Part shown: positions 32,028 to 43,406 of the stretch, piece by piece
How positions within the stretch are numbered: position 1 is the stretch's first letter
How the letters are laid out: the number at the start of each line of letters is the position of its first letter
Assembly: GCA_025602905.1 (NCBI GenBank)
Contig: JAHLKI010000004.1
Coordinates: 1,178,001 to 1,242,000, forward strand
Source: Phlyctochytrium arcticum
Taxonomy: Eukaryota; Chytridiomycota; Chytridiomycetes; Chytridiales; Chytridiaceae
Direction: 5' to 3'
DNA length: 64,000 nt
Made by a program: the position numbers and the translations under genes
Notes under the pieces: generated by a model
Told to the model about the DNA's origin: nothing
What the model saw: the letters and a program-made list of their open reading frames with translations, nothing else
The model's database searches: none

Positions 32028-32243
32028 AAGGCTGACAGGACTTAGACTAGACTAGGTTGGTTCCTGTATTTCTAATATTGATTGGGCGTACTCTTTTGTT
32101 GATTGGATGTACTTTAATGTTTTGTGTAATACATTGTTAATACGTGCGGCACCCATCCAAAGTATCCACTGTACATAAACGTTTAGTGTACTCAAACTTT
32201 TAAATCTCAGTCTTGAAATTTCAGAAAGTCCCACGCCTTCCTG

Positions 32244-32315
32244 CACGCCTTCCATGCCCTGAAGTGGCTGTGTTTTGACTTTGCTGTCATGGTAATGAGT
32301 CACCCGTGTGGATGA
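32244..32315 (-). repeat. Repeat block right of MULE-3, inverted relative to 26032-26105
   Basis: Contains B1 (32244-32284) and B2 (32285-32315) in reverse orientation and swapped order compared with the left block. Candidate right TIR of MULE-3. Confidence 0.7.
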
Positions 32316-32335
32316 CAAGTTTTGGGCGTGTGGAT

Positions 32336-32529
32336 TTACACTCCGCCCCCAGCAATCCAGAGGGGATGAATCAGCGTCCAAGCATGTATGAGGATGGCCT
32401 CTTGAGAGTTGAGTGATACATGCATCAAGTCGGGTACTGCCAGTACATGTGGTTGTAAAGCCTGGTACTTTGGGGATCTGAGCAGCTTGTTGACGTACAT
32501 CCATACGTAAAAATCCCCGGCCAGCACAA
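32336..32529 (-). pseudogene. Fragment of a second DUF6589-like gene
   Basis: A 64-codon frame reads LAGDFYVWMYVNKLLRS, then VPDLMHVSLNSQEA and IHPLWIAG. It aligns with the transposon gene at 16720-17050 (VGDFYVWRNMMKLL, WPNMMHVALNAQ, IMPLWNAA). The aligned pairs keep GDFYVW, MHV and PLW, and the intron at 16947 of the first gene falls between the matching halves. Only about 200 bp remain; both sides are unrelated sequence. It shows that the family has at least two diverged members in this window. Confidence 0.65.
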
Positions 32530-32556
32530 AGGACTGTTTGTTTCAATCTACCTCAT

Positions 32557-35545
32557 TTGGATGTCAGCATTCCTACCCCCATTGAAGAACGAAATGCAGC
32601 CGGACGAGTCCCCCGTACGAACCAGAAGGCTAGCACCTTCATCCGTAGACAAGACATCGCGACGGCCGCCGGCGGAGCCCAGAGGAGTCGCAAAAAAGCC
32701 AAATTGCAGTCTGTGGAAACGCCTACCGGTATGGAACCTGCAGCCCTTCTTTGAATCGATTGAATTTAAAATCAGACATGTATGGCATAGGTGTAGGAGT
32801 TGAAGCAACCGTGTTTTTGAATCCGCATCCGCGGTCTATTCAAGACAGTTTCAATTTCCATGCCTCGGTAAGCATATTTGGCATCTGAGCGTGTGTCATT
32901 TGCTACGCTGTAACATTGACTGACTCTCTCTGTTATCGCAGACCTCATCTTTTTCCATAAAACCCCAGGTAACAAGCGCTTCTGAAATGATGGCCGAGAT
33001 TGTCATGAGACTACGTCTGGGTTTCGTGCATAATTTGCCATCTCTACTGAGGCAAGAATATGATATGGAAAAGGCTTTTTCGGAAGGGGAGTCCTTGGCG
33101 AAGCAATTCCGGCGGGAAGCCCAAGATTTGGTGTATCAGGTAAGATCCATCCTGAATCATGATGTCCATCAACTTGGATTGGCTTACACACATCCCGGTA
33201 CCAATTTCAGTACATCGACAGGAGCAACCTGGTGATTTTCCAGTCACAGGCGCAGCGCCTCAAGGATTGCAACTACCTACCTAGTGGCAGTATAATCGAC
33301 TCCTTATCAGAATCATGGAATGCCTCTCACATTCCTCGATTCACCAACTTACAAGGTGGGCAGAAGACGGAAGAAGACTGGCCGATCTATAGGATGTACC
33401 TGGGCTTTATCAGTCCGAACTTCGGGGAGGAGCTTCGGGCTCTAGCAGTCCGATACGAGGAATTGTGTCGGGAGCCCCGTCGGTCGCAATCTCCCATTGG
33501 CAGTTCCCGATTGTCAACTTCCGATTGCCGGTCTCGTTCACCCCATAATCGGTCGCCAACTCCCCGCTTTCCTTCCTCGTCCACCCAACCACCCGCCAGA
33601 CCTTACCCCATGATTACAAACCGGAGGGCCTCATCGAATTTCACGTCAGACACGGACTCGGTCATTGACAGGGAATTCACTTTCCCACGCGGTCGCCATT
33701 CCCCTCTATCCAGCAGAGTCGATGGACCAATCGGGATTATGGAACCCATTCTAATCCCGGAACTAGCCCAAGTTCCGGATGATTTTCACAACGCGGACCT
33801 CATCACGGACAGTCCGTGGATGCTTGAAATCGATCACTCCGTCCAAGCTGGCGGCATGGTAGCAAACAACTTTATGGACCCTACCGCAACAGCGAACTAC
33901 CAGAGGACGACCTGTACGACCATGAGCAATTGCTACAACCGTTTGTCCCAGCGGAAAACATCGTTCTCCACGACTTTCTCGATCAAGAGCAGGCGAAGGA
34001 AGTCTTCCGAACCAGCACCGAATTCGGTCGGATTGTCGGAATCTGTGTGGACGTCAAGGAGGAACTGAAACTCCTGAAACCACCTCGTGTCAGAAAATCC
34101 CAATCAATTTCAGTAAAACTAGCCGACAACATCGCGGATATGGCAGACTCATTCTGCAGTCAGGTGTTCATTGAACTTGGTGATGATCCCAAGCTTGCAG
34201 GAATCGCGTACTCTGGGAGCACTGTCAGGTACACTATCGCCATTTTTTATTCTTCTCAAGTTTCTTCTCGACTAACAGAAGCCCGGTACTCTCTCAGGGT
34301 GACTCCCTTGGTGACAGCGTTCAAAGCCGTGGATCCGGGGGGACCGACACGGTCGGTAATAGGCGCCACATTTGAAGAGTTTACCACGAAGGCACTGGAG
34401 GGGCTACCGTTGTTTGAAAAGGTAAGGTTACTGTCATACGTGAAGGTTCAACCACAATTGACTGTGTTTTTTTCGAAGACTTACGGCAACACCTTCATTC
34501 CGTGCGCGATCTCGTTCCTGACGGTCCGACAGCAGCTCAGCTACGCATTTACAAGTTCATTGGATGGCTGTTTGTCTTTTCTTTGGTTCATAACAGCCAC
34601 CTGCTCAAACTTAATCCGTGCCTCTTGAGCACATGTATGTTAGCAACACCCAATGCTACCGGCACTATCGACTGGTCTCTCCTGGACCCCAGCATCCACC
34701 AAATATTATCCAGTCGAGGCACTTCAACATGGACCAACCTACCTTCCGCACATAAGTCTGCTATCATGAGCATTTTGCGCGAAACACCTCCTCATTTCGA
34801 AATCCACCGCCTCCCCAGGGCTCTGGAGGACAGATGGAAGCAGGCGCGCCGTCATGCCCTGAAGGCCATGAGTGAGGGAATGCAGCTCTGGTCGTCCTTC
34901 CAACCTGTCCGTAACTTCTTGGAAAAAGAGAAGGGCGCCATCAGCCAACTCCTAGTCTACAAACCAACCCCCGCTGATCTTGCCGACTTCACTCTGCACT
35001 TTACGTCGAGGACGCCCTTCCCTCTTTAACAAGACTTTGAGACAGCACTCCGGAGGCACATTCGTGATGAATGGACCCAAGACCAAGTGGAGGACTTCCT
35101 CCAATGGGTCTGTGGCAGTCGCGCTTACCAAGGTATGGTTGGGGTCTTTTGGATAGACAAGAAATTGCGGTTGGCCGCCTTGGAGCTACAATGGGAGGAA
35201 AGTTCAAAGGTTGACAGGTACGCCCACATCGTCAGTCAATACCCTGGAGGGATGGACAACGCGGCGTGCGTCGAGGCGGTCAACAAAGCATTTGATGAAG
35301 GGAAGCGGTTGGCTAAGAGGGATGAGAATGCCCCAAAGACCAACACCTGCAGTCAACGTCTGATTAATCGACCGCAATTTCGAAAATTCCGCAGAGTTGT
35401 TGGACTGCTGGGATGCGTATTTAACGGGTTTTGGGAAACAGGGCGTACTGAGCTTCAACGCCAAGTAAACCCTTGTCGTAGTTATATAGTGCTTCTTAGT
35501 CCTAGCGGCGTAGTTTCCATTGGACCGATATTTAATGTTTGTTAG
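32557..35545 (+). pseudogene. HECT-like ubiquitin-ligase domain gene, broken
   Basis: Exons in changing frames. Positions 32557-32754 encode a basic segment (RSRKKAKLQ). Then come GVGVEATVFLNPHPRSIQD, an intron near 32880-32940, LPSLLRQEYDMEKAFSEG, an intron at 33140-33210 and a Ser/Arg-rich region (about 33470-33600). The C-terminal half resembles a HECT N-lobe: FKAVDPGGPTRS (HECT proteins have a GG-R signature), YKFIGWLFVFSLVHNSHLL, LLDPSIHQILSS, and later VEDFLQWVCGSRAYQG like the HECT C-lobe hinge. Introns also fit at about 34229-34279 and 34422-34479. A TAA at 35027-35029 interrupts it and no catalytic Cys is visible, so it is likely inactive. The overall HECT call rests on pattern order only. 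Confidence 0.5.
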
Positions 35546-35880
35546 TCATAGAAGCGTATCAATATTGAATGTTTGTTAGTCGTAGAAGCGTATTCGTAAT
35601 TGGACCGATATTTAGTGTTTGTTAGTCGCAGAAGCATATTCGTAATTGGACCGATATATAATGTTTGTTAGTCGTAGAAGTGTATTCGTAATTGGACCGA
35701 TATTTAATGTTTGTTAGTCGCAGAAGCATATTCGTAATTGGACCAATATGTAATGTTTGTTAGTCGTAGAAGCGTATTCGTAATTGGACCGATATTTAAT
35801 GTTTGTTAGTCGTAGAAGCGTATTCTTAATTGGACCGATATTTCTTATTCTCCATTGGACGGATATTTGATGTATAAGGT
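35480..35880. repeat. 46-bp satellite, about eight copies
   Basis: Units carry TTGGACCGATATTTAATG, then TTTGTTAGTCGTAGAAGC, then GTATTCGTAA, spaced about 46 bp. The first and last units are degenerate. It begins immediately after the HECT-like gene. Confidence 0.9.
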
Positions 35881-36602
35881 ATACTTTCTTACTGCGAATC
35901 GATTGACTGACCCTAAGATCGACGCTGAATAAGGGCGTAGTATCGAGTGTTACGGTTGGACATTTTCAGATGTTCACCTTGAGTAGTGAAATGTCACAAA
36001 CATAACGACTCGTAGCGCTCACATACTCGTTTTTTCGAGTCTATCACTGCAACTTTATGACAGGACTCGTTGGTTCAGGGTTGTTGAGCAAAACTATAAT
36101 TTATTCAATGGAGTACTAGGTGTAAAGTAATGCTAAAGGAATAGAAGGGATGTCCAGAAGACTGAAGTTATATACAGTGAGTAGCTAGGTACCGCTAACT
36201 ACCTCAGGAAAAGGACGGTCCACGGCCAATAATGGCCAATATAATAGGAACGAGTACGCGACGCGTGAATCAAAAATGTAAAGATACTGACCAGCCGAGT
36301 TGTCACAAACTTCAACCACTCGTTTGCTCGTCTTTTGCTGCGCTACTTCACGGAGGGGTGGTGTTGAATCCTCAAAGGAGACCAGCAAGTCCAGTTCTAC
36401 TACAGAAAACTCTAAGTACACGAAGTTGCGAGTCTCCTGCAAAGTTCCGCCTTCACCATCCTACTTCAAGAAAATGTTTACAGAGGGGAGTTGTTGTGAA
36501 GATAGTTTCGTACAGCCTCCCTGAATCTGCAGTATGTCCGCATCTGCTCGTCGGCCTCCAACTGCCATGCGTGATGGTCTACCCCCGTCAACAGAGTTTC
36601 TT
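35881..36602. other. Noncoding gap between satellite and integrase-core gene
   Basis: No gene recognised. TGTCACAAAC followed by an ACTCG-rich stretch occurs at about 35993 and again near 36300, about 300 bp apart. This could be a short duplicated LTR-like segment or chance. Short reading frames here have no family resemblance. Confidence 0.4.
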
Positions 36603-38449
36603 TCACCGCTTGAGTAGGAATTCCGTGACCGGCTCACATTCCAGATGAGGCTGTCCATGTCGGTCGAAGGTGGATGCGAACGCGGCGGGGTCCACAAATG
36701 CAATGGTATCGTCATCGGCGTGTATATCGATATCTCCACCGGTGTCCACCTTTTTTTGGGCCACAAAGCGCCTGAGGATATCGTCTGGTCTACCCCGCAA
36801 TTTCCTGTTGTAATGTTGATTGAAGCCATCGACGAACATCTTCAGTGAATAATTGATATAAGGAACAAATGTCTATAGCGGAAAGGTAGAACAAATATCA
36901 GATGCTTTTGAATCAACCTTGAGCCGTAAGAACTTGGGACGACGAGAACCCACCGTATGCAAGCAGTACAAGTCCACTTCATCATCCGGGTTGAGCACCC
37001 GATGTTGTTGTAAAAAGAAACAGGTTCAGTAAAACTGAACTCCCACGGCTGCACTCACATCTCCCCACGTACGTTCAATCCTCTGGTTGTTGCAACTGCC
37101 CCCACGAATGAACGATCCACGCCCGACGCCTCGCAGTTCTATCATCAAATCTTCGACCCCGTTATTTTCCCCACCGTAGTCTCCTCGGACGCGGCTGGGG
37201 CACATTCTGAAGGTATCCAAGACATGCTTCACAAAGATTTGTAGTACCGTATCGGCTCGGTTGTTGGTAGCGCATATCATGTACAGGATGTAACGTGTAT
37301 AACCGTCTATACAGCCATGGACCACCAGCCGGTATTCCTTCAATTTGTGCCATCCGTCAATGTGAAACAGGCTAAAAGGACCTGCAACCTAAAGACCGGT
37401 CAGCAACGACACTTGGCGAACACAAATGTTGCTGTAGATTCGAAATTGCTATTTATCCAACATACTTGGTACACTCTCCGCTTCACGACTCTCCGCAGTC
37501 GAGATTGAGCCCCTCTCGGATCCACTCTGCGGGAGATCTCCTTGATTTTCCTGATACTGAGCTTGATCTCAAAGCGGCTCCGAAGGACGCCTGGTGACTA
37601 ATAGTAAATACTTGAAAAGGAATCGGATGGGACCTGCGCAATTACCGTACCTTGCAGGAACATAGATCCCATTGTTGCGGCATTGCCCATGAAGGTTCTC
37701 AACCCGTAAATAATCCATTCCAACTCATCGTCAGTGAATGCCCTACGATCACTGGGCAACAAATCTTGTTCCCTCAAATGAACCCTCAATGTCTCGCGGG
37801 AGATGCGAAGTTTTGCCGCTATGTTGATCTGGGTGTATCCAAACTGAAGAAGGGTGTAAATCCATGTAGTCGGCAGAATATATTTCGGTCGTCCTTTGAG
37901 CCCACTGTTTCTGAGGCCGATCTGGATGGTCGACATATGATCAAACTCATTCCCTTGGCCGTCCGTTCCGTACTCGTATGCAACCACTAATACGTCCAGT
38001 CTGCTTTTTGCTTGTTGAAACACCCTTTGTGAATACTGCAGCAACCCTTCCATTTCACAAACGACTTGCTGCCGTTTCTCTCGTGGATCACTAGAGAGCG
38101 TAGGGTGCTGACAGTCCGAAAATCTACATCAAGGAGGTTGGCTGTGAGGCTCTGGTCGCAAAGGGGTATTCGCTTTCCTCTACCTTATCATGATGTTTAT
38201 GATATCGCGCATGGTTAAGCGGATGCTGCTGTGACATCGAACGACAGTGTGGCCGTCATTTGGAGCACAGTGCCTCATTGCATAATCACATTTTACGATA
38301 TCCTCCGCCACTTCGTTTAACAGGTCGTCGAAAGGAAGTGGCTCTCCTTCCGAGATATGTGGTAACGTCGAAGGATCAAAATCGGTGTCCTCAAAATCGT
38401 GAAACTCGTCCTCCAATTGAAAGTCCTCTTCTTGGTCACTGTCACTCAT
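36603..38449 (-). CDS. Integrase-core domain protein with N-terminal helix-turn-helix
   Basis: Minus strand, ATG at 38447-38449 (MSDSDQEEDFQLEDEFHDF), an acidic first exon. After an intron, the second exon starts DPREKRQQVVCEMEGLL and carries a helix-turn-helix-like region (LQFGYTQINIAAKLRISRET). The next exons carry the integrase core: YRLVVHGCIDGYTRYIL (Asp), RVRGDYGGENNGV (Asp) and SCNNQRIERTWGDV (Glu). The tail has VLNPDDEVDLYCLH and FVDGFNQHYNRKLRGRPDD. The NxRIERxWxDV signature is that of the integrase-core proteins common in mushroom-forming fungi and some animals. Introns are near 38055-38180, 37560-37598, 37345-37375 and 37050; one stop near 37390 is probably intronic. No terminal repeats were found, so mobility is unproven. 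Confidence 0.72.
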
Positions 38450-38459
38450 CACCAAAAGC

Positions 38460-39210
38460 TCTGGGCACTTTCTCTCCGTGACGGTGGTGATATCCTAATG
38501 GGCTAATGGGCTTACGAGGTAAGTCTTTCAGGACTTCCTTAGGAGCTTTCGATTCGACCGGGACTGCGAGTTAAAAAACTCCGAAAATGCAAGCTGGCGT
38601 TCCTTCCAAAGGATATGGTATGACAAATTTTGAGCAGCCCACTAAAGATGGAAAGATATTTTCACCCACAAACGAGAGAGTTGTGCACCTACCGAACCGT
38701 TGCCCTCCGCCGTTGCCTTTTTGCGAGCAGACCTTTGCCATCCGGAAACCGACCTTTGCCATCCCTAAATGAGACCTTTGCCACAGGAAAATGACTCATA
38801 TGTGCCGAAAGTAAGCCCTCTGTGGCAAAACCAGTACCTTATGTGTGCGTCGGTGGGAGCATTGTGTGTGTTGAACGACGGACCCTTTGTAGCAGCTGTG
38901 GAGACCTTGTGTGTGCCGCGCTTGACCTTTGCCATTTGTGTATTTTTTGGGCAAGTGACCACCATAAAGAAGGACTCCATTGTAGGAGACGCGTTGGGCG
39001 TTTGTTCTAGCGTTTGTTCGATTTCAGAATTTAGATAGATTAGGGAAGGTTGTGTTACCTTAGTTTTTTGGCGGGATCAAGAACCGTCGGAGATTCAGAG
39101 GGTGGAACGGCAGGTCGCTTGTATAGAACCCTCTATACATATATTCTTGAATAAGACTACTTTACACAGTCAGTCGTATCCTTCAAGACCGTAGTTTCGG
39201 CCACTACATC
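38460..39210. other. Noncoding stretch with ACCTTTGCCAT repeats
   Basis: ACCTTTGCCA occurs at about 38731, 38752 and 38774 (about 21-bp spacing) and again near 38925. Frames are open on both strands for 60-90 codons, but neither resembles a known family. The last 200 bp may include the start region of the copia-2 relic. Confidence 0.45.
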
Positions 39211-42200
39211 CATCGAGAGAGACGCGCTCAAGAACATTCCCACGTTCTCTGGCGAACTCGATGCCTCTGGAAACTAGAACGTCCAGAAACTAAGAACTCT
39301 TATCGACAAACTTGAGGACTATAAGAGAACAGTCAATCTCAGAGATGAGGACACCATCAACTTAGCCATTAACAGACTCACCTCTGACGCCCACGCTCGA
39401 TGGAAGAAATATGAACAAAGAAGTCCTACTTGGAGACTGGAGCTCACCACCTGGTACGAATTCAAAGAACAAGGTCTCCAAGCAACGTTCGTGTCCACAC
39501 AATACAACGAACAACAAATCAAGCGACTTCAATCCATCAAACTCGACACGACCGTCCTCGCGTACGACACTGCTTTTGAGCAACTAACTGAAAACATCGT
39601 CAATCTCAGTGATCGAGAAATTATCAACGCTTACCTGAAAGGTCTCCCCAAGCGCATTCGTGGACGCGTCGACAACGTAATGATCTCACAACCTTACAAC
39701 GAATGGAATTTAGAGGACATTCAACAATACGCCTCTAACGCCGAAGCCGCTAACCAACGAGCTGATGCCGAGAAGGGAACTAGACCGCACGAAGACGACA
39801 AGGCTCTATTCACCCAAGATCATAGCCATAAAGCCAACAAAGATACTGGTAATTCCTCTCGAGGCCGTGGGCGTGGTCGCAATTCTCAACGTGGACAAGA
39901 TCGTCGTCACAACAACAACAATCGACCTCCCGCTGTCTGCGCACACCGTTCTGGTCCTCATTTTTTCAAGAGTTGCCAAGAACTTTGGAACAAAAGCAAG
40001 AACCAAAGTGGGAAGTCCACAGTGGCCGCCGCCGCTGTTGAAAATGTCTCGCTCGGTCCTGGAGAAGATGGCTCGTTATTCAGTGTATACGCAGCGATTG
40101 TTTCGACTTCAAAGAATGCCAACCTTGTGTCGTCCTCTCGCTATTTAGCTCTCCATACTTATCCTCAGCATTCACAAGACGTATGGGTTATCGACTCCGC
40201 CGCCACAATGCACATGTACTGCAATAAGAGCGATATCGCGGACTACATTTCCGAAAGGAAACCTATCACAGTCGGGGGTAACAACACAATATATTCCGAA
40301 GGCAGAGGCAGGATCATTTTCGATAAGTATTCGGTTCCTGTCCTCCATGTGCCAAATCTTGGATTCAATCTTTTGTCCGTGCCAATGACGACTAAAATGG
40401 GATTCAGCTGGGAATTTTCCGATAACTTTGCCAAAATGAAGAAGAGTTCCAAGACCTACCTAACTGCAAAGAAGAACACCTCCTCCAACTTATCGGAGAT
40501 TCCGCTAACCATGAAGGCACGATCGGCGCTTGTTACAACTTCACCGCTCGACAGCACTCAACAGTCTCAGCAGTCCCCCAAGCCTCAACATCAACATCAG
40601 GCCGACCTCAAAGATCAAAATCAAGTGTCGTCTATCGAGCTCTGGCATCGCCGTATGGGACACGCAGGATACAAAGCAGTCGCGCAAGCGCAGGAAAGTA
40701 CCGTCGGCCTCCCGTCCGATATGACTAGGCCAAAAGAAAGCCCTTTCTGCGAAGGTTGCACCTACGGCAAAATGAAAAAATCACCATTCCCAACTGTTGC
40801 ATTCGCCAAAAGCCCTGCGATCCACATCGACCTCGCGGGAAAATATCCAACACCGTCACCCAATGGCGAACAATTCTTCATCATCCTTCTCGACAGTTTC
40901 ACACACAAAAGATGGATCTACTTCATGAAGAACACCAACGACGTATACGACATCGTACGTAATTGGAAAATTATGGTCGAACGTGATTGCAATCAACGCG
41001 TCAAGGCGATCGTCAATCACCCAAAACATCAAGTCGAGACCATCCGCTGCGACAATGGCTCCATCCTCATGACTCCCAAATTTCAGAACATTTAACCCAG
41101 TGACAATTTTCAACCAACTGTCCGATACAGTCCAGAACAAAACGGTGCCATTGAACGTTCGCTCGGCGTCATAGCTGACATCGGTCGTACCTTGCTCCAC
41201 TCGACGGACCTTCCAACTTACCTTTGGACTTACGCCTACGGATCCGCTTGTTACCTGAAAAACAGAACCCCCCTCGCGGCGCTGGACGGCAAAACACCCC
41301 ATGAACTCTGGTACGGCATCCGTCCTGACCTACGACATCTAAGAGTGTGGGGTTGTTTAGCCTACATCCACATTCCGGAAGAGACACGCAACAAACTGGT
41401 TCCTCACGCAATGAAAGTACGATTCGTCGGATATCCCAGCGGTACCAAAGGATGGACCTTCTGGAACACCCTAGAGACCCATCACCTAACAAGATTCTTC
41501 AACTCTCGCGACGCCATGTTCCGTGAAAACCAACTCATTTGGACCCCCCACCCCGGCGTAGCACCTGGAACGGCAATCCCCGACGACATTATAAACGCCG
41601 AACGCAACAAAGAAATTAACGCCCTCGCCGACCCCATGTTGTATTGGGCACACCGATCCCCGGACGTAGATGAATTACTTGACCCCGATCTTGATAGCGC
41701 CAAAGCATTCGTCGCTGCTCCTTTCGAACGCATCACCTTGCGCCAAGCATTAGCCTCGCCTCAATCTGCACTGTGGCAACTAGCAATGGAAACAGAACTC
41801 AAAGCACTTCTTGATCGCGGCACATTCAAGATCATCAAACCTTCTGGCGCCCAACAACTACCCACACGCATTCGGCTCCATTGGGTTTTCAAAATAAAGT
41901 ACCTCCCGGATGGCACCATTGAGAAGTACAAAGCAAGATTGGTAGCTCAAGGCCAAAATCAAATTCAAGGGATTGATTTCGACGAAAATTACGCCGCCGT
42001 TGCATCGCTCAAGTCGTATCGCATTGCCCTCGCTTTCGCCGCACAAAATGAACTACCCATTCTCCAATATGATGTCCCAAACGCCTACCTGCATGAGAAG
42101 TTCCTCGATAACGACCAAGTCTTCTGTTACCTACCGCCGGCCTTTGCTCACTACTTCCCCGGCGCGGATTACCTTCAAATCATGCTACCTCTATACGGAC

Positions 42201-43239
42201 TGAAACAATCAGCGAACCGTTGGTGGAAGGAATCCGCCGGAACAATGCAACAGCTTAACTGCGTCCCAATTCCAACCGACTCTTCACTTTACTACAACAA
42301 GAAAGACAATGTCCTTTGTCTCCTGGTAGTCGACGACATCCTTGTAATTGCCAACGACAAAACCCAACAAATCGTCAAGAGCGCGTTGCACCACAAGTAT
42401 CATATAACCGCCAAAGGACCGGTCAAGCATTTTATCGGCACTGAAATCGTGCGTTCAGAGCGACATATCTCTTTACATCAACAAGCTTACATCAACGAAA
42501 TGGCACATCATTTCGGCCAGTTGCAACGCCCCTAGTACCAGGTCACACACTGACAGCGATGGACAAGTCCCCGCCTCTGAGTGAGGGAGAGTGTCATACG
42601 TACCGTTCCATTGTCGGAAAGCTCATGTACACCGCAATGGGGACCAGGCCAGACATCTCGCATGCATTCTCCATTCTATCAAGATACACCCAAGCTCCCC
42701 AACAACAACACCTAGAGGCAGCAAGGCGTACCATACGCTACTTATACCATACGCAACATATGGGTCTGAAATTTCAAGCTGGTTCATTTTCCCAATGGTC
42801 AGGATTTGCAGATTGAGATCATGCGGGCGACATAACAAATTCAAAATCCACATCGGGCCAAATATGGTTCTTTAACAACACACCCATATCTTGGACTAGC
42901 AAGCTCCAGCCAACAATATCCCTATCAACAACGGAAGCAGAGTTCACGTCGCTAATGTCAGCTGCAAAAGACGGCATGTGGTTGAGTTTGTACCTTCAAG
43001 AAATCAACCTGATCAGCAAAACACAAATCAAACTGATGGGCGACAACCAAGGCGCCATTCAGTTAGCACGACATAACCGTATGAGCGAGCGCACAAAACA
43101 TATCACCACTCACAAACGATTTCTACAAGAAAATGCTACTACTACTTTACGTTCCAACAACCAGCATGGTCGCGGACATTTTAACAAAGGCATTACCTAC
43201 CCCAACTTTCATCAACCTCCGCAACATGCTCGTATGTAG
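39211..43239 (+). pseudogene. Copia-2 gag-pol relic
   Basis: Plus-strand copia. The gag begins near 39211 (SIERDALKNIPTFSGELD), with TAG at about 39279. It then continues with a long gag frame and a His/Asn-rich basic region with a CAHRSGPHFFKSC finger. Protease VIDSAATMHMY and integrase LWHRRMGHAGYKAV with CEGCTYGK follow, then IHIDLAGKYPT, then TAA at 41093 and YSPEQNGAIERSLGV. RT has WVFKIKYLPDGTIEKYKARL, YDVPNAYLH and the catalytic VVDDILVIAND. RNase H reads GFAD-stop-DHAGD (TGA 42814-42816), then STTEAEFTSL. Further frame breaks lie near 42535 and 43130. At least five lesions; clearly dead. It is a lineage distinct from Copia-1 and Copia-3. Confidence 0.88.
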
Positions 43240-43253
43240 GAACGAGGGAGACT

Positions 43254-43406
43254 GTCACAGTCCGACCACGTTGCAAGACACCAATGCAGGACGAGCCGTC
43301 GTTTAGTTTAGCCCAATATGTATTTATTAACTCTGTACGTCTCTCACATATAATGGGGGTATGTTCGCTCCCCCCGGAATAAGAATAAGGAATATCCACC
43401 TTGAAC
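43254..43406 (+). repeat. Probable start of the Copia-2 3' LTR, truncated
   Basis: A purine-rich GAACGAGGGAGAC is followed by TGTCACAGTCC, as at a polypurine tract/LTR boundary. The sequence is cut after about 150 bp by the terminal repeat at 43407. No matching 5' LTR was found upstream of 39211, so the LTR call is tentative. Confidence 0.45.

Noticed and set aside
35990..36320. Possible short LTR pair marked by TGTCACAAAC
   Set aside because: Only about ten bases match and no primer site or polypurine tract accompanies them.
38571..39038. Open frames of 60-90 codons on both strands
   Set aside because: Mutually overlapping, low-complexity, driven by ACCTTTGCCA repeats; no motif.
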